Source of the DNA: Alteromonadales bacterium alter-6D02
GTDB lineage: Bacteria; Pseudomonadota; Gammaproteobacteria; Enterobacterales; Psychrobiaceae
NCBI GenBank assembly: GCA_002835545.1
Contig: PIZK01000016.1
Coordinates: 142,482 to 206,481 of the forward strand
Reading direction: 5' to 3'
Length of the DNA stretch: 64,000 nucleotides
The position numbers and the translations under genes were made by a program. A model generated the notes under the pieces. It worked only from the letters and a program-made list of their open reading frames with translations. It made no database searches and had not been told where the DNA came from. Shown piece by piece: positions 36,607-46,438 of this stretch (its first letter is position 1; each line of letters opens with the position of its first letter).

Positions 36607-38682
36607 CTAATGTTCTATTGTTAAGTCGTAGGGTGGAAGTGAGTCAAGTAGCGACTGACCATAGCGTTTGGTGACCAGACGGCGATCCAAGATAGTAATT
36701 GTACCACTGTCTTGCTCGTTGCGTAACAAGCGACCACAAGATTGAATGAGCTTTCGTGAAGCATCTGGAACGGTCAATGTCATAAAGGGGTTACCATTTT
36801 TACTTTTTACATACTCCGCTAGGGCTTGCTCAATGGGCGATGTGGGCACTGCAAAGGGTAATTTAGTGATGACTAGGTTAGTTAAATACTTTCCTGGTAA
36901 GTCAAGACCCTCTGAAAAGCTACTGGTTCCAAAGAGAATGCTTTGTTGTTGGTTATCGCATTTATCTTTGTGTAGGGTGAGCAATGCATTACGTGAGGCT
37001 TCGCCTTGTACCAGCAATGATAATTGATGACGGTCTCTTAAAGCCTTGGCAACTTGATTCATTTGTCGGTAGGAAGAAAACAAAACTAAATTAGCCTGTT
37101 TATTATCAATAAGGGCAGGTAAACGCTTAATTAATTCTTCAGTAAATTTATCGTTGCTTGGCTCTATCTGTAGTGCAGGGATTATTAGTTTAGCATTATC
37201 TTTGAAATTAAAAGGGGAGTTTAAACGAACATACTGTGTGCCATCATTCGTTTGTAAACCGACACTGCGTCTAAAGTGATCGAATGAATTAAGGGCTGTT
37301 ACAGTGGCGGAACAAAGTATAACCCCTTGAGCTTGACTCCATAATTTATCCTCAAGAAAATACCCAATATCTAGCGGCGCTGCGTGAATGAGATATTCTC
37401 CGCGTTCTCTATCCGTTAGCTCAACCCAGCGCACTGTCGGGGCGCCATGCTTTGAGTCTTGGCGTTTTAACATATGCCACAACTTTTGTTGATTTTCCAT
37501 GCGGTTAAGATTATTACCGATATCACTAAGTACCGCTTCAATTTTCCAAGGGCTAATTAAGCCGTCCTTGTAGGCCTCGAGGATAATCTGATGCACTTTA
37601 TTCAATTGCTTCAGTGCAGCTTTACTGCTAATAGCATTATTCTCAATAAGAGCCAATAAAGAATCAGGTAAAACGCCGTGTTCAAATCGATGGCGCATAT
37701 CATCATTAGCAAAGAGCTGACTGTTTACATTGAGCCATTGACTCACTAAGGTCAGATCACTGCTTAGCTCATTACAGTGATCACTGAGACTCATTAATGG
37801 TGAGATTAATTGTTGGCTATTTAGCGTAGAAGAAATTTTCTTACCCAGTAAATCCATTTTCTTGAGCCAATCAATGGTTGCTTGCAATGAAGAGAAAGCA
37901 CTCGAGAAATCGCGTGTTTTTTCTGGCAAGTGGTGGGCCTCATCAATCACGTAGAACATATCTGCGGGCTCGGGCAAAATTTTGCCGCCGCCGAGTTCCA
38001 GATCGGCCAGCAATAAGCTGTGATTTACAATCAAGACATCGAGCTTATCAATAACCTCACGTGCTTTATGAAATGGACATTGCCGATGTGCTGATAGTTG
38101 CTTATTACAAGTAAACTTATCACACTGAATCTGAGCCCATAATAAGGGGCTAATTGGCGTTGGCCAACTATCACGTTCACCATCCCACTCTTTATCAAGC
38201 CATGCCTGCCATAATTTTTTGACTAACGTTAAGTCATCTTTTGACGGTGCTTGATGCCATAGCGCATTATCATCAGAGGATTGAGCGTCGGCGACTAACT
38301 CCAACTTGCTGGCACAGATGTAACGTTGCCGTCCTTTTACAACTGCAAAGTCAAACTCGAGACGACTGTATTGCCTAAATAAAGGAAGGTCTTTATTTAA
38401 TAGTTGTTCTTGTAGGGCGACTGTTGCTGTCGATATACAAAGTTTTTTCCCTTGAGATAAAGCCACAGGAATCGCACCTAGGCAATAAGCAAGGGATTTA
38501 CCTGTACCTGTACCTGCTTCAATGACACCGATTCGCCTTGTTCGATCATATTCACCCGCAAGTATTTTTGCTGTCTGGGCGACCATATAGTTTTGTTCTC
38601 GACGGGTAACAAAATTTGGTATTTCTTGTTTGAACTGCTTAAAACAGTTTTTAATTGTTTGTTGAAGCTGTGGCGATAGCAT
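36607..38682 (-). CDS. dinG: ATP-dependent DNA helicase DinG
   Basis: A 691-residue superfamily 2, XPD-like 5'-3' helicase acting on R-loops and replication blocks. Walker A is EAGTGTGKSLAYCLG (about 48-62) and the DEAH box is VIDEAHHLPE. Four cysteines that should hold the 4Fe-4S cluster are present (RYIC, CDKFTC, QCPFH). Helicase C-terminal motifs are FGTSSFSEGLDLPG and LIQSCGRLLRNEQD. It heads the five-gene operon running to rsmS. No LexA box was recognised upstream. Confidence 0.92.
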   Translation of the reverse strand: MLSPQLQQTIKNCFKQFKQEIPNFVTRREQNYMVAQTAKILAGEYDRTRRIGVIEAGTGTGKSLAYCLGAIPVALSQGKKLCISTATVALQEQLLNKDLPLFRQYSRLEFDFAVVKGRQRYICASKLELVADAQSSDDNALWHQAPSKDDLTLVKKLWQAWLDKEWDGERDSWPTPISPLLWAQIQCDKFTCNKQLSAHRQCPFHKAREVIDKLDVLIVNHSLLLADLELGGGKILPEPADMFYVIDEAHHLPEKTRDFSSAFSSLQATIDWLKKMDLLGKKISSTLNSQQLISPLMSLSDHCNELSSDLTLVSQWLNVNSQLFANDDMRHRFEHGVLPDSLLALIENNAISSKAALKQLNKVHQIILEAYKDGLISPWKIEAVLSDIGNNLNRMENQQKLWHMLKRQDSKHGAPTVRWVELTDRERGEYLIHAAPLDIGYFLEDKLWSQAQGVILCSATVTALNSFDHFRRSVGLQTNDGTQYVRLNSPFNFKDNAKLIIPALQIEPSNDKFTEELIKRLPALIDNKQANLVLFSSYRQMNQVAKALRDRHQLSLLVQGEASRNALLTLHKDKCDNQQQSILFGTSSFSEGLDLPGKYLTNLVITKLPFAVPTSPIEQALAEYVKSKNGNPFMTLTVPDASRKLIQSCGRLLRNEQDSGTITILDRRLVTKRYGQSLLDSLPPYDLTIEH

Positions 38683-39555
38683 ATGAGTGTGTCGATGGGA
38701 AGAAGGAACTAAATAGTAGCAACGACGTGGGGTTTAATCTATTAATGAATAGCTAAATCCGGATGATTTTGTTGAAAAATTAAAGTTACCTTTATTTGAA
38801 TACTTTAGATACAGAAGACTTAATTATTGTAATAAGGTTATTCTATTTTGTTATATATGGGGCGTGGTGAGTCTATCTTTATGTTTTTTAAGTGTAAAGT
38901 GTGATTTTTTACTGATTTTACTAGAGAAAAAACAATATTTACCAGTGTTACAAAATGTTAACAAAGCAGGTGGGTGTGAATCATGTGTTTGAAATGTCCG
39001 ATAAATAAACAATCAGGCTGTTGGGCTCCAATAAAAAGTCATTGCATTGATGAATATGGCGAAGAAATAATATTACTCTAGTTAATGTGTTAGTACCTTT
39101 GAGCCCTTAACTGTAGGGATTTTGGTGTCAATTCTACTATTCTTAATTAACCCGAAAATACTCAGGCTAAGACATATAATGTCGCTCAAACTTTAGGGTG
39201 AAGAAAAAAGCTATTTTATAAGAATACCTATAACCACAAAATATTTTGTTACAAAAGCCCGTTTTTGACTTACAAAGGATGTGTCTAATGTGTAAATATG
39301 ATGTTAATGAAATGTTTAATTGCTTTTATTTCAATGGTTTGTTTGGGTGTTGGTCTTGCTGTTTTCGAACTGTTTTTATGTTGACAGCATTTCGCTATGT
39401 GTGAAATGATGATATCGGTTTTGCCTCTCTTTTGTGGTGCAAAATACAATTAATATAAATATTAAATCGAAAGACGTTCTGTGAGTGCGCTAATCATTTG
39501 TAAGATTTATGAGCAGTCACTTCAGCAGTTTCCACAATAAATTTGGTTAGGAACT
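38683..39555. other. Long intergenic region, about 870 bp, upstream of the TonB operon
   Basis: No gene of ordinary size is present. It holds the dinG promoter at the left and the DUF3450-TonB operon promoter at the right. Short frames include a Cys-rich 32-codon frame (38983-39081), a 38-codon frame with AAGGA upstream (39288-39404), and, overlapping it, a hydrophobic 28-codon frame (39298-39384). An A+T-rich inverted repeat TTAATAT/ATATTAA lies at 39450-39465. No convincing Fur box was found. Confidence 0.4.
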
Positions 39556-40341
39556 ATGTCCAAGTTAAGTAAAAAAAATAAAATCGCTATGGCAATAGCG
39601 GGAGCCGTTGCTCTAACAACAACTTTCACGGCATCTGCCAATACTGAAGTTAAGAAGCTTCAGGCTGCAGATACTGCCATTCAAAAGGCTGCAGAGAAGT
39701 CACAAGAAAAAGTGAACAAACTGTACGATCAGGCGCAAAACTTAGTTTTTGATTACCGCCAAGTTATCGATGATACTGACAACTTACGTTCATACAATGA
39801 TTACGTAGCTACATTGGTTGCTGACCAAGAAGCTAAAATCGCTGGTGTTCAAGCTGACATCGATAGCATTGATAAGACTCGTCAAGGTCTTGTGCCACTA
39901 ATGTTCAAAATGATTGATACAATTGAAGAGTTCGTTTCACTTGATCTACCATTTGAGAAGAAAGAACGTGCTGACCGTATCGCTTTCCTTAAGGAAATGA
40001 TGGTTGATTCAAACGTTTCGACTGCTGAAAAATACCGTAAAGTATTAGAAGCATACCAAATCGAAATGGATTCAGGTCGTACTTCTCAGGTATATCAAGG
40101 AAAAGAAAGTATTGGTGGTGTTGAGTTAACCGTTGATGTTCTTCAAGTTGGTCGTGTAACACTAGTTGCTCAAACACTTGATTCAAAACGCTCTTGGGTT
40201 TGGAACAAAGAAGCTAAAGGTTGGGATGAGTTAGGTGAAGAATGGCGTCGTCCAATTCGTAACTCTATCGATATCGTTCGTAAAGATAAATCTCCAGATC
40301 TAATTAAACTTCCGGTACCAGCTGTAGGGAGCGCTAAATAA
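39556..40341 (+). CDS. DUF3450 periplasmic protein of the TonB system
   Basis: A 261-residue exported protein (signal ending TFTASA) with a long coiled coil (about 30-110) and a beta-rich C-terminal half. DUF3450 genes regularly open TtpC-type TonB operons, and this one does so here. A role in energising or positioning the TonB complex in the periplasm is inferred. TTAGGA precedes the ATG. The stop overlaps the next start by one base (TAATG). Confidence 0.88.
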   Translation: MSKLSKKNKIAMAIAGAVALTTTFTASANTEVKKLQAADTAIQKAAEKSQEKVNKLYDQAQNLVFDYRQVIDDTDNLRSYNDYVATLVADQEAKIAGVQADIDSIDKTRQGLVPLMFKMIDTIEEFVSLDLPFEKKERADRIAFLKEMMVDSNVSTAEKYRKVLEAYQIEMDSGRTSQVYQGKESIGGVELTVDVLQVGRVTLVAQTLDSKRSWVWNKEAKGWDELGEEWRRPIRNSIDIVRKDKSPDLIKLPVPAVGSAK

Positions 40342-41687
40342 TGAAAAAGTTATTTAAAGGTTTAGCTATTGCTTCAATTGCAATGACAGCGACTTTCGCA
40401 CAAGCGGCAGACTCTTCTGCTACTTTAAGCCAACTGTTAGAAAAAATTAAGCAAGAACGTGTTTCTGAAGCTCGCATTGATAAGAAGCGTGAAGCTGAAT
40501 TCCGTTCAGAGCGTGCTGACAAGCAAGCATTATTACGTAAAGCGAAAGCTCAACGTGAAGCTGAAAAAGCACGTGGTAAAATGCTTCTTGAAAAGCATGC
40601 TTCAAACGAGCGCCGCATGTCACAACTTGAAGCTGACCTAGACGCTGCACAAGGCGATTTAAAAGAAGCATTCGGTGTTGTACGTGGTGTTGCTGGTGAT
40701 GCTACTGGTATCGTTGCTGCATCTATCATTTCTGCTGAATTCCCAGGTCGTGCTGAAGAGTTAGCAGCAATTGGTGCACTTAAAGGTTTACCAAGCTTAA
40801 AAGAATTAGAGAACTTATGGTTCGCACTTCAAACAGAAATGACTGAATCTGCTAAAATCTCTACTTTTACTACACAAGTATCAAGCGTTGAAGGTCAAAC
40901 TTCAGAGCGTACTGTAACGCGTGTTGGTTCATTCAACTTATTAGATAGTGATAAGTACCTAGTTTACCGTGATGACGGTGTTGCTGAGCTTGCTCGTCAA
41001 CCTGACGCACGTAACGTAAGCTCAATTGCTCCTTACCTATCTGCTTCTTCTGGTTACACAGCTCTTTATGTTGACCCAAGCCGTGGTGGTCTATTAAGCC
41101 TACTTACTGGTCAAGCAACACTTGAAGAGAAATACCACCAAGGTGAGACTGTTGGTTACATCATCACAGCAGTATTAATCTTAGGTCTATTAATTGCTCT
41201 TGAGCGTATCGTTACTCTAACGCTATTAAGCGGTAAAGTTCGCGCGCAACTTAAGAACCCTAATACTCCTACTGATAACCCTCTAGGTCGTATCCTTAAA
41301 GTTTACCATTCAGCTAAAGGTACTGATGTTGAAACATTAGAACTTAAGCTTGATGAAGCAATCCTGAAAGAAGTTCCTCGTCTAGAACGTGGTATCTCAA
41401 TCATTAAAGTACTTGCTGCAATTGCACCGATGTTAGGTCTATTAGGTACAGTAACAGGTATGATTGGTACGTTCCAAGCGATTACTTTATTCGGTACTGG
41501 TGACCCTAAAATGATGGCTGGCGGTATCTCTACTGCACTTGTAACTACGGTTCTAGGTCTAGTAGCTGCATTACCTCTAATGCTTGTACATGCTGTTGTT
41601 TCTGGTCGTTCTAAATCACTTCTACACGTTCTTGAAGAGCAAAGCGCTGGTCTTATCGCTGAGCACGCCGAGAAGGAGTCTAAGTAA
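40341..41687 (+). CDS. ttpC: TonB-system protein TtpC (MotA/TolQ/ExbB type with periplasmic domain)
   Basis: A 448-residue inner-membrane protein. It has a signal peptide (ending ATFAQA), a highly charged coiled coil (about 25-105), a periplasmic domain, then transmembrane helices near 272-292, 358-380 and 395-420 with the ExbB/TolQ motif APMLGLLGTVTGMIGTFQ. In Vibrio, TtpC is needed for the TonB2 complex and siderophore uptake. It is translationally coupled on both sides through TAATG junctions. Confidence 0.88.
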   Translation: MKKLFKGLAIASIAMTATFAQAADSSATLSQLLEKIKQERVSEARIDKKREAEFRSERADKQALLRKAKAQREAEKARGKMLLEKHASNERRMSQLEADLDAAQGDLKEAFGVVRGVAGDATGIVAASIISAEFPGRAEELAAIGALKGLPSLKELENLWFALQTEMTESAKISTFTTQVSSVEGQTSERTVTRVGSFNLLDSDKYLVYRDDGVAELARQPDARNVSSIAPYLSASSGYTALYVDPSRGGLLSLLTGQATLEEKYHQGETVGYIITAVLILGLLIALERIVTLTLLSGKVRAQLKNPNTPTDNPLGRILKVYHSAKGTDVETLELKLDEAILKEVPRLERGISIIKVLAAIAPMLGLLGTVTGMIGTFQAITLFGTGDPKMMAGGISTALVTTVLGLVAALPLMLVHAVVSGRSKSLLHVLEEQSAGLIAEHAEKESK

Positions 41688-42214
41688 TGATTTATTACCT
41701 GATGGGCCTTTGGGAATCTATCAGGGACTTCATGGCCACGGGTGGCGATGTATTATTGCTAGTAGCAATTACATTGTTCCTAATGTGGAGCTTGATGCTT
41801 GAGCGTTATATGTACTTACGAGTCGTATTTCCAAAAGAGCGCAAGCGTATTATTGAAGCTTGGCATGCCCGAGAAGATACAACTTCTTGGTATGCACAGC
41901 GGATCCGTGAGGCCTGGATTTCCCAAGCCAATGAAAAATTAACACAGCGGATGATTATCATCAAAACGCTAGTAGCAATCTGTCCTATGATCGGGTTGTT
42001 AGGTACTGTAACCGGTATGATTAGCGTATTTGAAGTCATGGCTACTGTTGGTACCTCTAACGCCCGTTTAATGGCTGGTGGTATCTCGATGGCTACAATG
42101 CCTACTATGGCTGGTATGGTTGCCGCACTTTCTGGCGTATTCTTTAGTGCACGTTTAGCTGGACAGCTAAAAGTTGCTAAAGAGACACTAGTTGACAGTA
42201 TGCCACATCATTAG
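41687..42214 (+). CDS. exbB: ExbB-type proton channel protein
   Basis: A 175-residue MotA/TolQ/ExbB protein of the short TonB2-system type. Three transmembrane helices are visible: about 15-40, 95-120 with MIGLLGTVTGMISVFEVMA, and 135-155 around TMPTMAGMVAALSGVFF. With ExbD it converts proton-motive force into TonB movement. The start overlaps the ttpC stop (TAATG). Confidence 0.93.
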   Translation: MIYYLMGLWESIRDFMATGGDVLLLVAITLFLMWSLMLERYMYLRVVFPKERKRIIEAWHAREDTTSWYAQRIREAWISQANEKLTQRMIIIKTLVAICPMIGLLGTVTGMISVFEVMATVGTSNARLMAGGISMATMPTMAGMVAALSGVFFSARLAGQLKVAKETLVDSMPHH

Positions 42215-42228
42215 AGAGAGAATTATTT

Positions 42229-42630
42229 ATGGCACGTAGACGATTTCATGAAGATGAAGAAGCTGAAGTAGACATGACCCCGATGCTTGACATCGTATTC
42301 ATCATGCTGATCTTCTTTATCGTAACAACTTCGTTTGTAAAAGAGTCTGGTTTTGATGTTAATAAGCCTAAAGCTCAACAAGCGAGTAAGAAAAAATCTG
42401 CCAATATCTTTATTGCAATTGATGGTGCAGGCCGAGTTCACATGGAAAAACGCGTTGTTGATATTAAACGTGTTCGTGCGAACGTTGAGCGTATGCTTGC
42501 GGAGGCACCTGAAGCTGCTGTTATGATCCAAGCTGACATCGACACTAAACATGGTGTTGTTGTTAAAGTAATGGATCAGGTTAAAGCGGCAGGTATCGAT
42601 AAACTTATGGTTGCAGCTGAGGAAGAATAA
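42229..42630 (+). CDS. exbD: ExbD/TolR-family protein
   Basis: A 133-residue protein with one N-terminal transmembrane helix carrying the proton-relaying Asp (DMTPMLDIVFIMLIFFIV; the second Asp at about residue 21) and a periplasmic domain. GAGAG precedes the ATG. It partners ExbB in the stator of the TonB motor. Confidence 0.94.
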   Translation: MARRRFHEDEEAEVDMTPMLDIVFIMLIFFIVTTSFVKESGFDVNKPKAQQASKKKSANIFIAIDGAGRVHMEKRVVDIKRVRANVERMLAEAPEAAVMIQADIDTKHGVVVKVMDQVKAAGIDKLMVAAEEE

Positions 42631-42631
42631 T

Positions 42632-43252
42632 ATGATAAGAGCATTGGTCGCCTTAATACTTGGTGCCGTTGTTACTTTCGCATTATTCGCATTTATGGCC
42701 TTTTTGGTAAGCTTTGGTGGTGAACGACTTCAGAAGTCTGAGAAAACACCACCATTGGTTATAAATCCAGAAAAGCAGGAAAGTAAAACGCAGCAAAAAG
42801 CTAGATTTAAACCTAAACCACCACCGCCGCCTGATCAGCCGCCACCACCTGCGGAAGTTCAGCCGGACACTAACGATGCCGACACGGGTATGTCTTTTGA
42901 CTTACAAGGTGTTGATGTTGGTGGTGTATCGTCGTCAATGGACGGCCCAGGTGCTGGTATGGCGCAAGACGGTGATGCAACGCCTATCGTTCGAATTGAA
43001 CCACGTTACCCGATTAAAGCGGCGCGTGATGGTAAAGAAGGGTACGTTGTACTGAGCTTTACAATCAATGAGATTGGTGGTGTTGAAGACGTGAAAGTTA
43101 TCGAAGCACAGCCGAAGCGCTTATTCGATAAAGAAGCACGTCGCGCACTGAAACGCTGGAAATACAAGCCTAAGATGGTTGATGGTAAAGCTGAAAAAAT
43201 GCTTAACCAAAATGTACGCTTAGACTTCTCTTTAGACAAACAGGGGAAATAG
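42632..43252 (+). CDS. tonB: TonB energy-transducer protein
   Basis: A 206-residue protein anchored by an N-terminal helix (about 3-28), followed by a Pro-rich periplasmic linker (KPKPPPPPDQPPPPAEV) and a TonB C-terminal domain (PRYPIKAARDGKEGYVVLSF, then RALKRWKYKP). It delivers energy to TonB-dependent outer-membrane receptors. The ATG at 42632 follows GAGGAAG and the exbD stop; the frame extension into exbD is not used. No receptor gene is in the window, so the cargo is unknown. Confidence 0.93.
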   Translation: MIRALVALILGAVVTFALFAFMAFLVSFGGERLQKSEKTPPLVINPEKQESKTQQKARFKPKPPPPPDQPPPPAEVQPDTNDADTGMSFDLQGVDVGGVSSSMDGPGAGMAQDGDATPIVRIEPRYPIKAARDGKEGYVVLSFTINEIGGVEDVKVIEAQPKRLFDKEARRALKRWKYKPKMVDGKAEKMLNQNVRLDFSLDKQGK

Positions 43253-44512
43253 ATGATGAAACACTCAAATAAATTCGCTGCTGTTCTATTGAGCACTGTT
43301 ATTGGCTTTTCTGCTTTAACAACAACATCAGTAGTGGAAGCTGCTGAAAAAAAACGTAAGACTTACACGCTTTCTGAGCGTGTAGGTAAAAAAGTTGGCA
43401 CCATCTATGATTTGTATTCTTCGGATCAAATTGATGAAGCGATTAAACTTGCGTTAGAGTTAAAGCCGAAAAAACCATACGACAAAGCGTATATTAATAA
43501 GTTCTTAGGTAGTATGTATGCTGGTAAGCAAGGTAAAGGTAAGGAGGCTATTAAGTATTTAAAAGCCTCTGTAGAAGCCGATATCTTAAGTACAAATGAG
43601 CATGCTAGTGCTATTCGTACTGTTGCCGATTTACAATTGCAAGAAAAAGAGTTCAATGGCGCCATCAAGTATTACAAGATGTGGATGGAGTTTACTGGAA
43701 AACAAGATCCTGCAATTTGGGTACGAATTGGTAACGCTTATACTCAATTAAAACAGTATGCTAAGACTATTGGTCCTGCAGATAAAGCGATTGCTTTATA
43801 CAAAGAACCGAATAAAAACCCTTACTTACTGAAATTGGGTGCTTATTATGAGCTTAAACAGCCTGCTAAAGCGATTGGTGTATTAGAAACATTAGTTGAA
43901 ACGTTCCCTGAAGAGCCAAAATTCTGGGGTCAATTAGGTCAGTTTTATATGCTTAATGAGCAATATGAAAAGGCCCTTGCGACAATGCACATTGCCTACA
44001 TTAATGGTTATTTAACCAAAGGTAGTCAAATTCGTGTGTTAGCTCAATTATATGCTAATAATAACATTCCACATCGCGCAGCCAAAGTATTAGAGAAGCA
44101 TATTAAATCCGGTGAAATCGACCGTGATGAAAAAATGCTAAAAGTCGTTGCTGGTTCTTGGCATCAAGCTAAAGATATCAAAAAAGCGATTAAATACTAT
44201 GGTGAAGCAGCAGCAATTGCTCAAAATGGTGAGTTATACTACAAGCAAGGTCTGTTAGCCTTTGAACTAGAAGATCATAAAGGTGCAATCAAAGCGCTTA
44301 AATTAGCATTGAAAGATGAGAGTTTAAGACAGCCAGATAATGCATTATTTACGATGGCACAAGCACACTTCTACAATAAACAGTACAAGTCAGCTTATGC
44401 GAAGATGGTTCAAGCCTCTCAAGGCAAATCAAAGTCTGTAGCTAAAAATGCTAAGATTTGGATTAACTACATCAAAGATACAGCGAAGCGTAAAAAAGTA
44501 GCTTATCGTTAA
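43253..44512 (+). CDS. TPR-repeat protein of the TonB system
   Basis: A 419-residue exported protein (signal ending SVVEA) made mostly of helical TPR-like repeats (for example AIKYLKASVEADILS, NGAIKYYKMWMEFTGK, KGAIKALKLALKDESL) and a basic C-terminus. Such proteins close TtpC-type TonB operons and probably scaffold the complex in the periplasm (inference). The start ATG abuts the tonB stop. A strong terminator follows. Confidence 0.85.
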   Translation: MMKHSNKFAAVLLSTVIGFSALTTTSVVEAAEKKRKTYTLSERVGKKVGTIYDLYSSDQIDEAIKLALELKPKKPYDKAYINKFLGSMYAGKQGKGKEAIKYLKASVEADILSTNEHASAIRTVADLQLQEKEFNGAIKYYKMWMEFTGKQDPAIWVRIGNAYTQLKQYAKTIGPADKAIALYKEPNKNPYLLKLGAYYELKQPAKAIGVLETLVETFPEEPKFWGQLGQFYMLNEQYEKALATMHIAYINGYLTKGSQIRVLAQLYANNNIPHRAAKVLEKHIKSGEIDRDEKMLKVVAGSWHQAKDIKKAIKYYGEAAAIAQNGELYYKQGLLAFELEDHKGAIKALKLALKDESLRQPDNALFTMAQAHFYNKQYKSAYAKMVQASQGKSKSVAKNAKIWINYIKDTAKRKKVAYR

Positions 44513-44541
44513 GCCACTTTCTTATAACACTCTGTTATACT

Positions 44542-44571
44542 AAAGCCCCGCCTAGAGCGGGGCTTTTTTTT
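44542..44571 (+). terminator. Terminator of the TonB operon
   Basis: The perfect 10-bp stem AAAGCCCCGC/GCGGGGCTTT has a five-base loop and a long T run. Confidence 0.92.
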
Positions 44572-44605
44572 GCCATTCTATTTTCAATTCGATGTGAGCA
44601 CTGTT

Positions 44606-46435
44606 ATGAACAAAAAATTATTAGTAAGCCTCCTATTTCCACTGGCTTTGATGGGCTGTGATGATGGCTTTAAAGCAGTGCAAAAGCACCAAGTAAAAGA
44701 AATGGTTAAAACATCGACTGATGAAAATGTTAACTTTATTACTCTTGCAGACCAACTATTTGAAGAGCAATTGCAACTTTATCCAATGGCTGCTGTATAT
44801 AGCGGTGATTACCGTTATAACGATTTATTTGTTGATAACCTTAGCGATGACTTTTTAAAGAAAACACACAATCTAAATGTGAAGTATACGGCATATCTAA
44901 ACAGTATTGAGCGTGATAAATTGAGTGCAGAGCGAAAGATTAGTTATGACATTTTGCAACGTGAACTAGAGCGAGCGCTCGATGAAGAATCATTTCCTGG
45001 GCGTTTTATTCCTTTTACTCAGTTTTCTTCATTAATGAGTACGATGGCCCAACTTGGTTCAGGCCAAGGGGCACAGCCATTTGAAAGTGTCGAAAACTAT
45101 CAACAGTTTTTGCGCCGTTTAACCGGTTATCTTGCTTGGTTTGATAGTGCAAAAGCGCGTCTAAGCCAAGGCGCAAATAGTAAGGTTGTGTTACCCCGTG
45201 TATTGGTCAACCGTATATTGCCGCAACTTCAAGCACAGATTGTGGACGATGTGACTCAGAGCATCTTCTATCAGCCAATTAACAATATGCCCGAATCATT
45301 TAGTGCGGAAGATAAAGCTGAGATTACAAAACAATATCAAACATTCATTAATACTCAACTTATCCCAGCTTACCAAGATCTTTATCAGTTTATTGAGGAA
45401 GAATACTTGCCTCACACTCGCGCTACCGCGGGTTACTCTTCCTTGCCAAGTGGTTTGCCTTGGTATCAGTTTTTGGCTAATGGCCATACAACGACTGACA
45501 TGCCAGTCGAAGATATTCATCAGTTAGGGCTATCAGAAGTAAAACGTATCTTAACCGAGATGGATAAAGTGCGTCAGCAAGTTCAGTTTGATGGTGATCT
45601 TAAAGAATTCTTTGAACATTTAAGTAGTGAACCACAATTTTTCTTCAGTGAAAAACAGCAGCTGATAGAAGGTTACAATCTATATAAGGAACGTATTGAT
45701 GCCGTGTTGCCTCAGTATTTTGATGTGACACCCAAAACACCTTACGTAGTTAAAGCCGTTGAAGCATTTCGCGAGCAAAGTGCAGCAGGCGCATCATATA
45801 GCCCGGGCAATCCTGATGGCAGTCGTCCAGGAACGTTTTATGTTAATACCTATAACCTAAAAGCGCAGCCTAAGTGGGGAATGATGACTTTGTCTTTACA
45901 TGAGGCAGCTCCTGGACACCATTTCCAAATTTCGATACAACAAGAGCTAGAGGGACTCCCAAAGTTTCAACGCTTTGGAATGCAAACGGCTTTCATCGAG
46001 GGGTGGGCATTATATTCTGAGCAGTTAGGGATTGAGATGGGCTTATTTGACGACCCGTACCAACTTTTTGGTAAGTTAGCCGATGAAATGCTCAGAGCGA
46101 TGCGTCTAGTCGTTGATACGGGTTTACATGCCAAGGGCTGGAGCCGTGCCCAAGCAATACAATACATGTTAGATAATTCTGCGATGGCAAAATCTGATGT
46201 TGTTTCTGAAGTCGAGCGCTACATGGCACTACCTGGTCAAGCGCTTTCTTATAAAATAGGCCAGCTTAAAATTATGCAACTGCGCCAATACGCTCAGGAA
46301 CAATTAGGTGAACAGTTTGACATTAAGCAGTTCCATAACCAAGTGTTGTTAGATGGTGCATTACCCTTAGCGATTCTTGAGAATAAGATTAACGACTGGG
46401 TTCAACAGACTAAACAGGCACGGCAGGCTAATTAA
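44606..46435 (+). CDS. DUF885 family lipoprotein, probable metallopeptidase
   Basis: A 609-residue protein with a lipoprotein signal (PLALMGC, Cys at about 17). DUF885 is a gluzincin-like family, and the expected zinc motif is present (LHEAAPGHHFQ at about 435) with a downstream Glu (FIEGWALYSEQ). Peptidase activity in the periplasm is likely; the substrate is unknown. The frame extends upstream into the preceding terminator, so the ATG at 44606 is the real start. dusC follows after three bases. Confidence 0.87.
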   Translation: MNKKLLVSLLFPLALMGCDDGFKAVQKHQVKEMVKTSTDENVNFITLADQLFEEQLQLYPMAAVYSGDYRYNDLFVDNLSDDFLKKTHNLNVKYTAYLNSIERDKLSAERKISYDILQRELERALDEESFPGRFIPFTQFSSLMSTMAQLGSGQGAQPFESVENYQQFLRRLTGYLAWFDSAKARLSQGANSKVVLPRVLVNRILPQLQAQIVDDVTQSIFYQPINNMPESFSAEDKAEITKQYQTFINTQLIPAYQDLYQFIEEEYLPHTRATAGYSSLPSGLPWYQFLANGHTTTDMPVEDIHQLGLSEVKRILTEMDKVRQQVQFDGDLKEFFEHLSSEPQFFFSEKQQLIEGYNLYKERIDAVLPQYFDVTPKTPYVVKAVEAFREQSAAGASYSPGNPDGSRPGTFYVNTYNLKAQPKWGMMTLSLHEAAPGHHFQISIQQELEGLPKFQRFGMQTAFIEGWALYSEQLGIEMGLFDDPYQLFGKLADEMLRAMRLVVDTGLHAKGWSRAQAIQYMLDNSAMAKSDVVSEVERYMALPGQALSYKIGQLKIMQLRQYAQEQLGEQFDIKQFHNQVLLDGALPLAILENKINDWVQQTKQARQAN

Positions 46436-46438
46436 ACA

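Noticed and set aside
38983..39081. Cys-rich 32-residue protein (starts MCLKCP)
   Set aside because: Ribosome site is poor, the frame is short, and no family is recognised; it could easily be chance in an A+T-rich spacer.
39400..39555. Fur box upstream of the TonB operon
   Set aside because: Only loosely A+T-rich palindromes are present; none matches GATAATGATAATCATTATC well enough to call.
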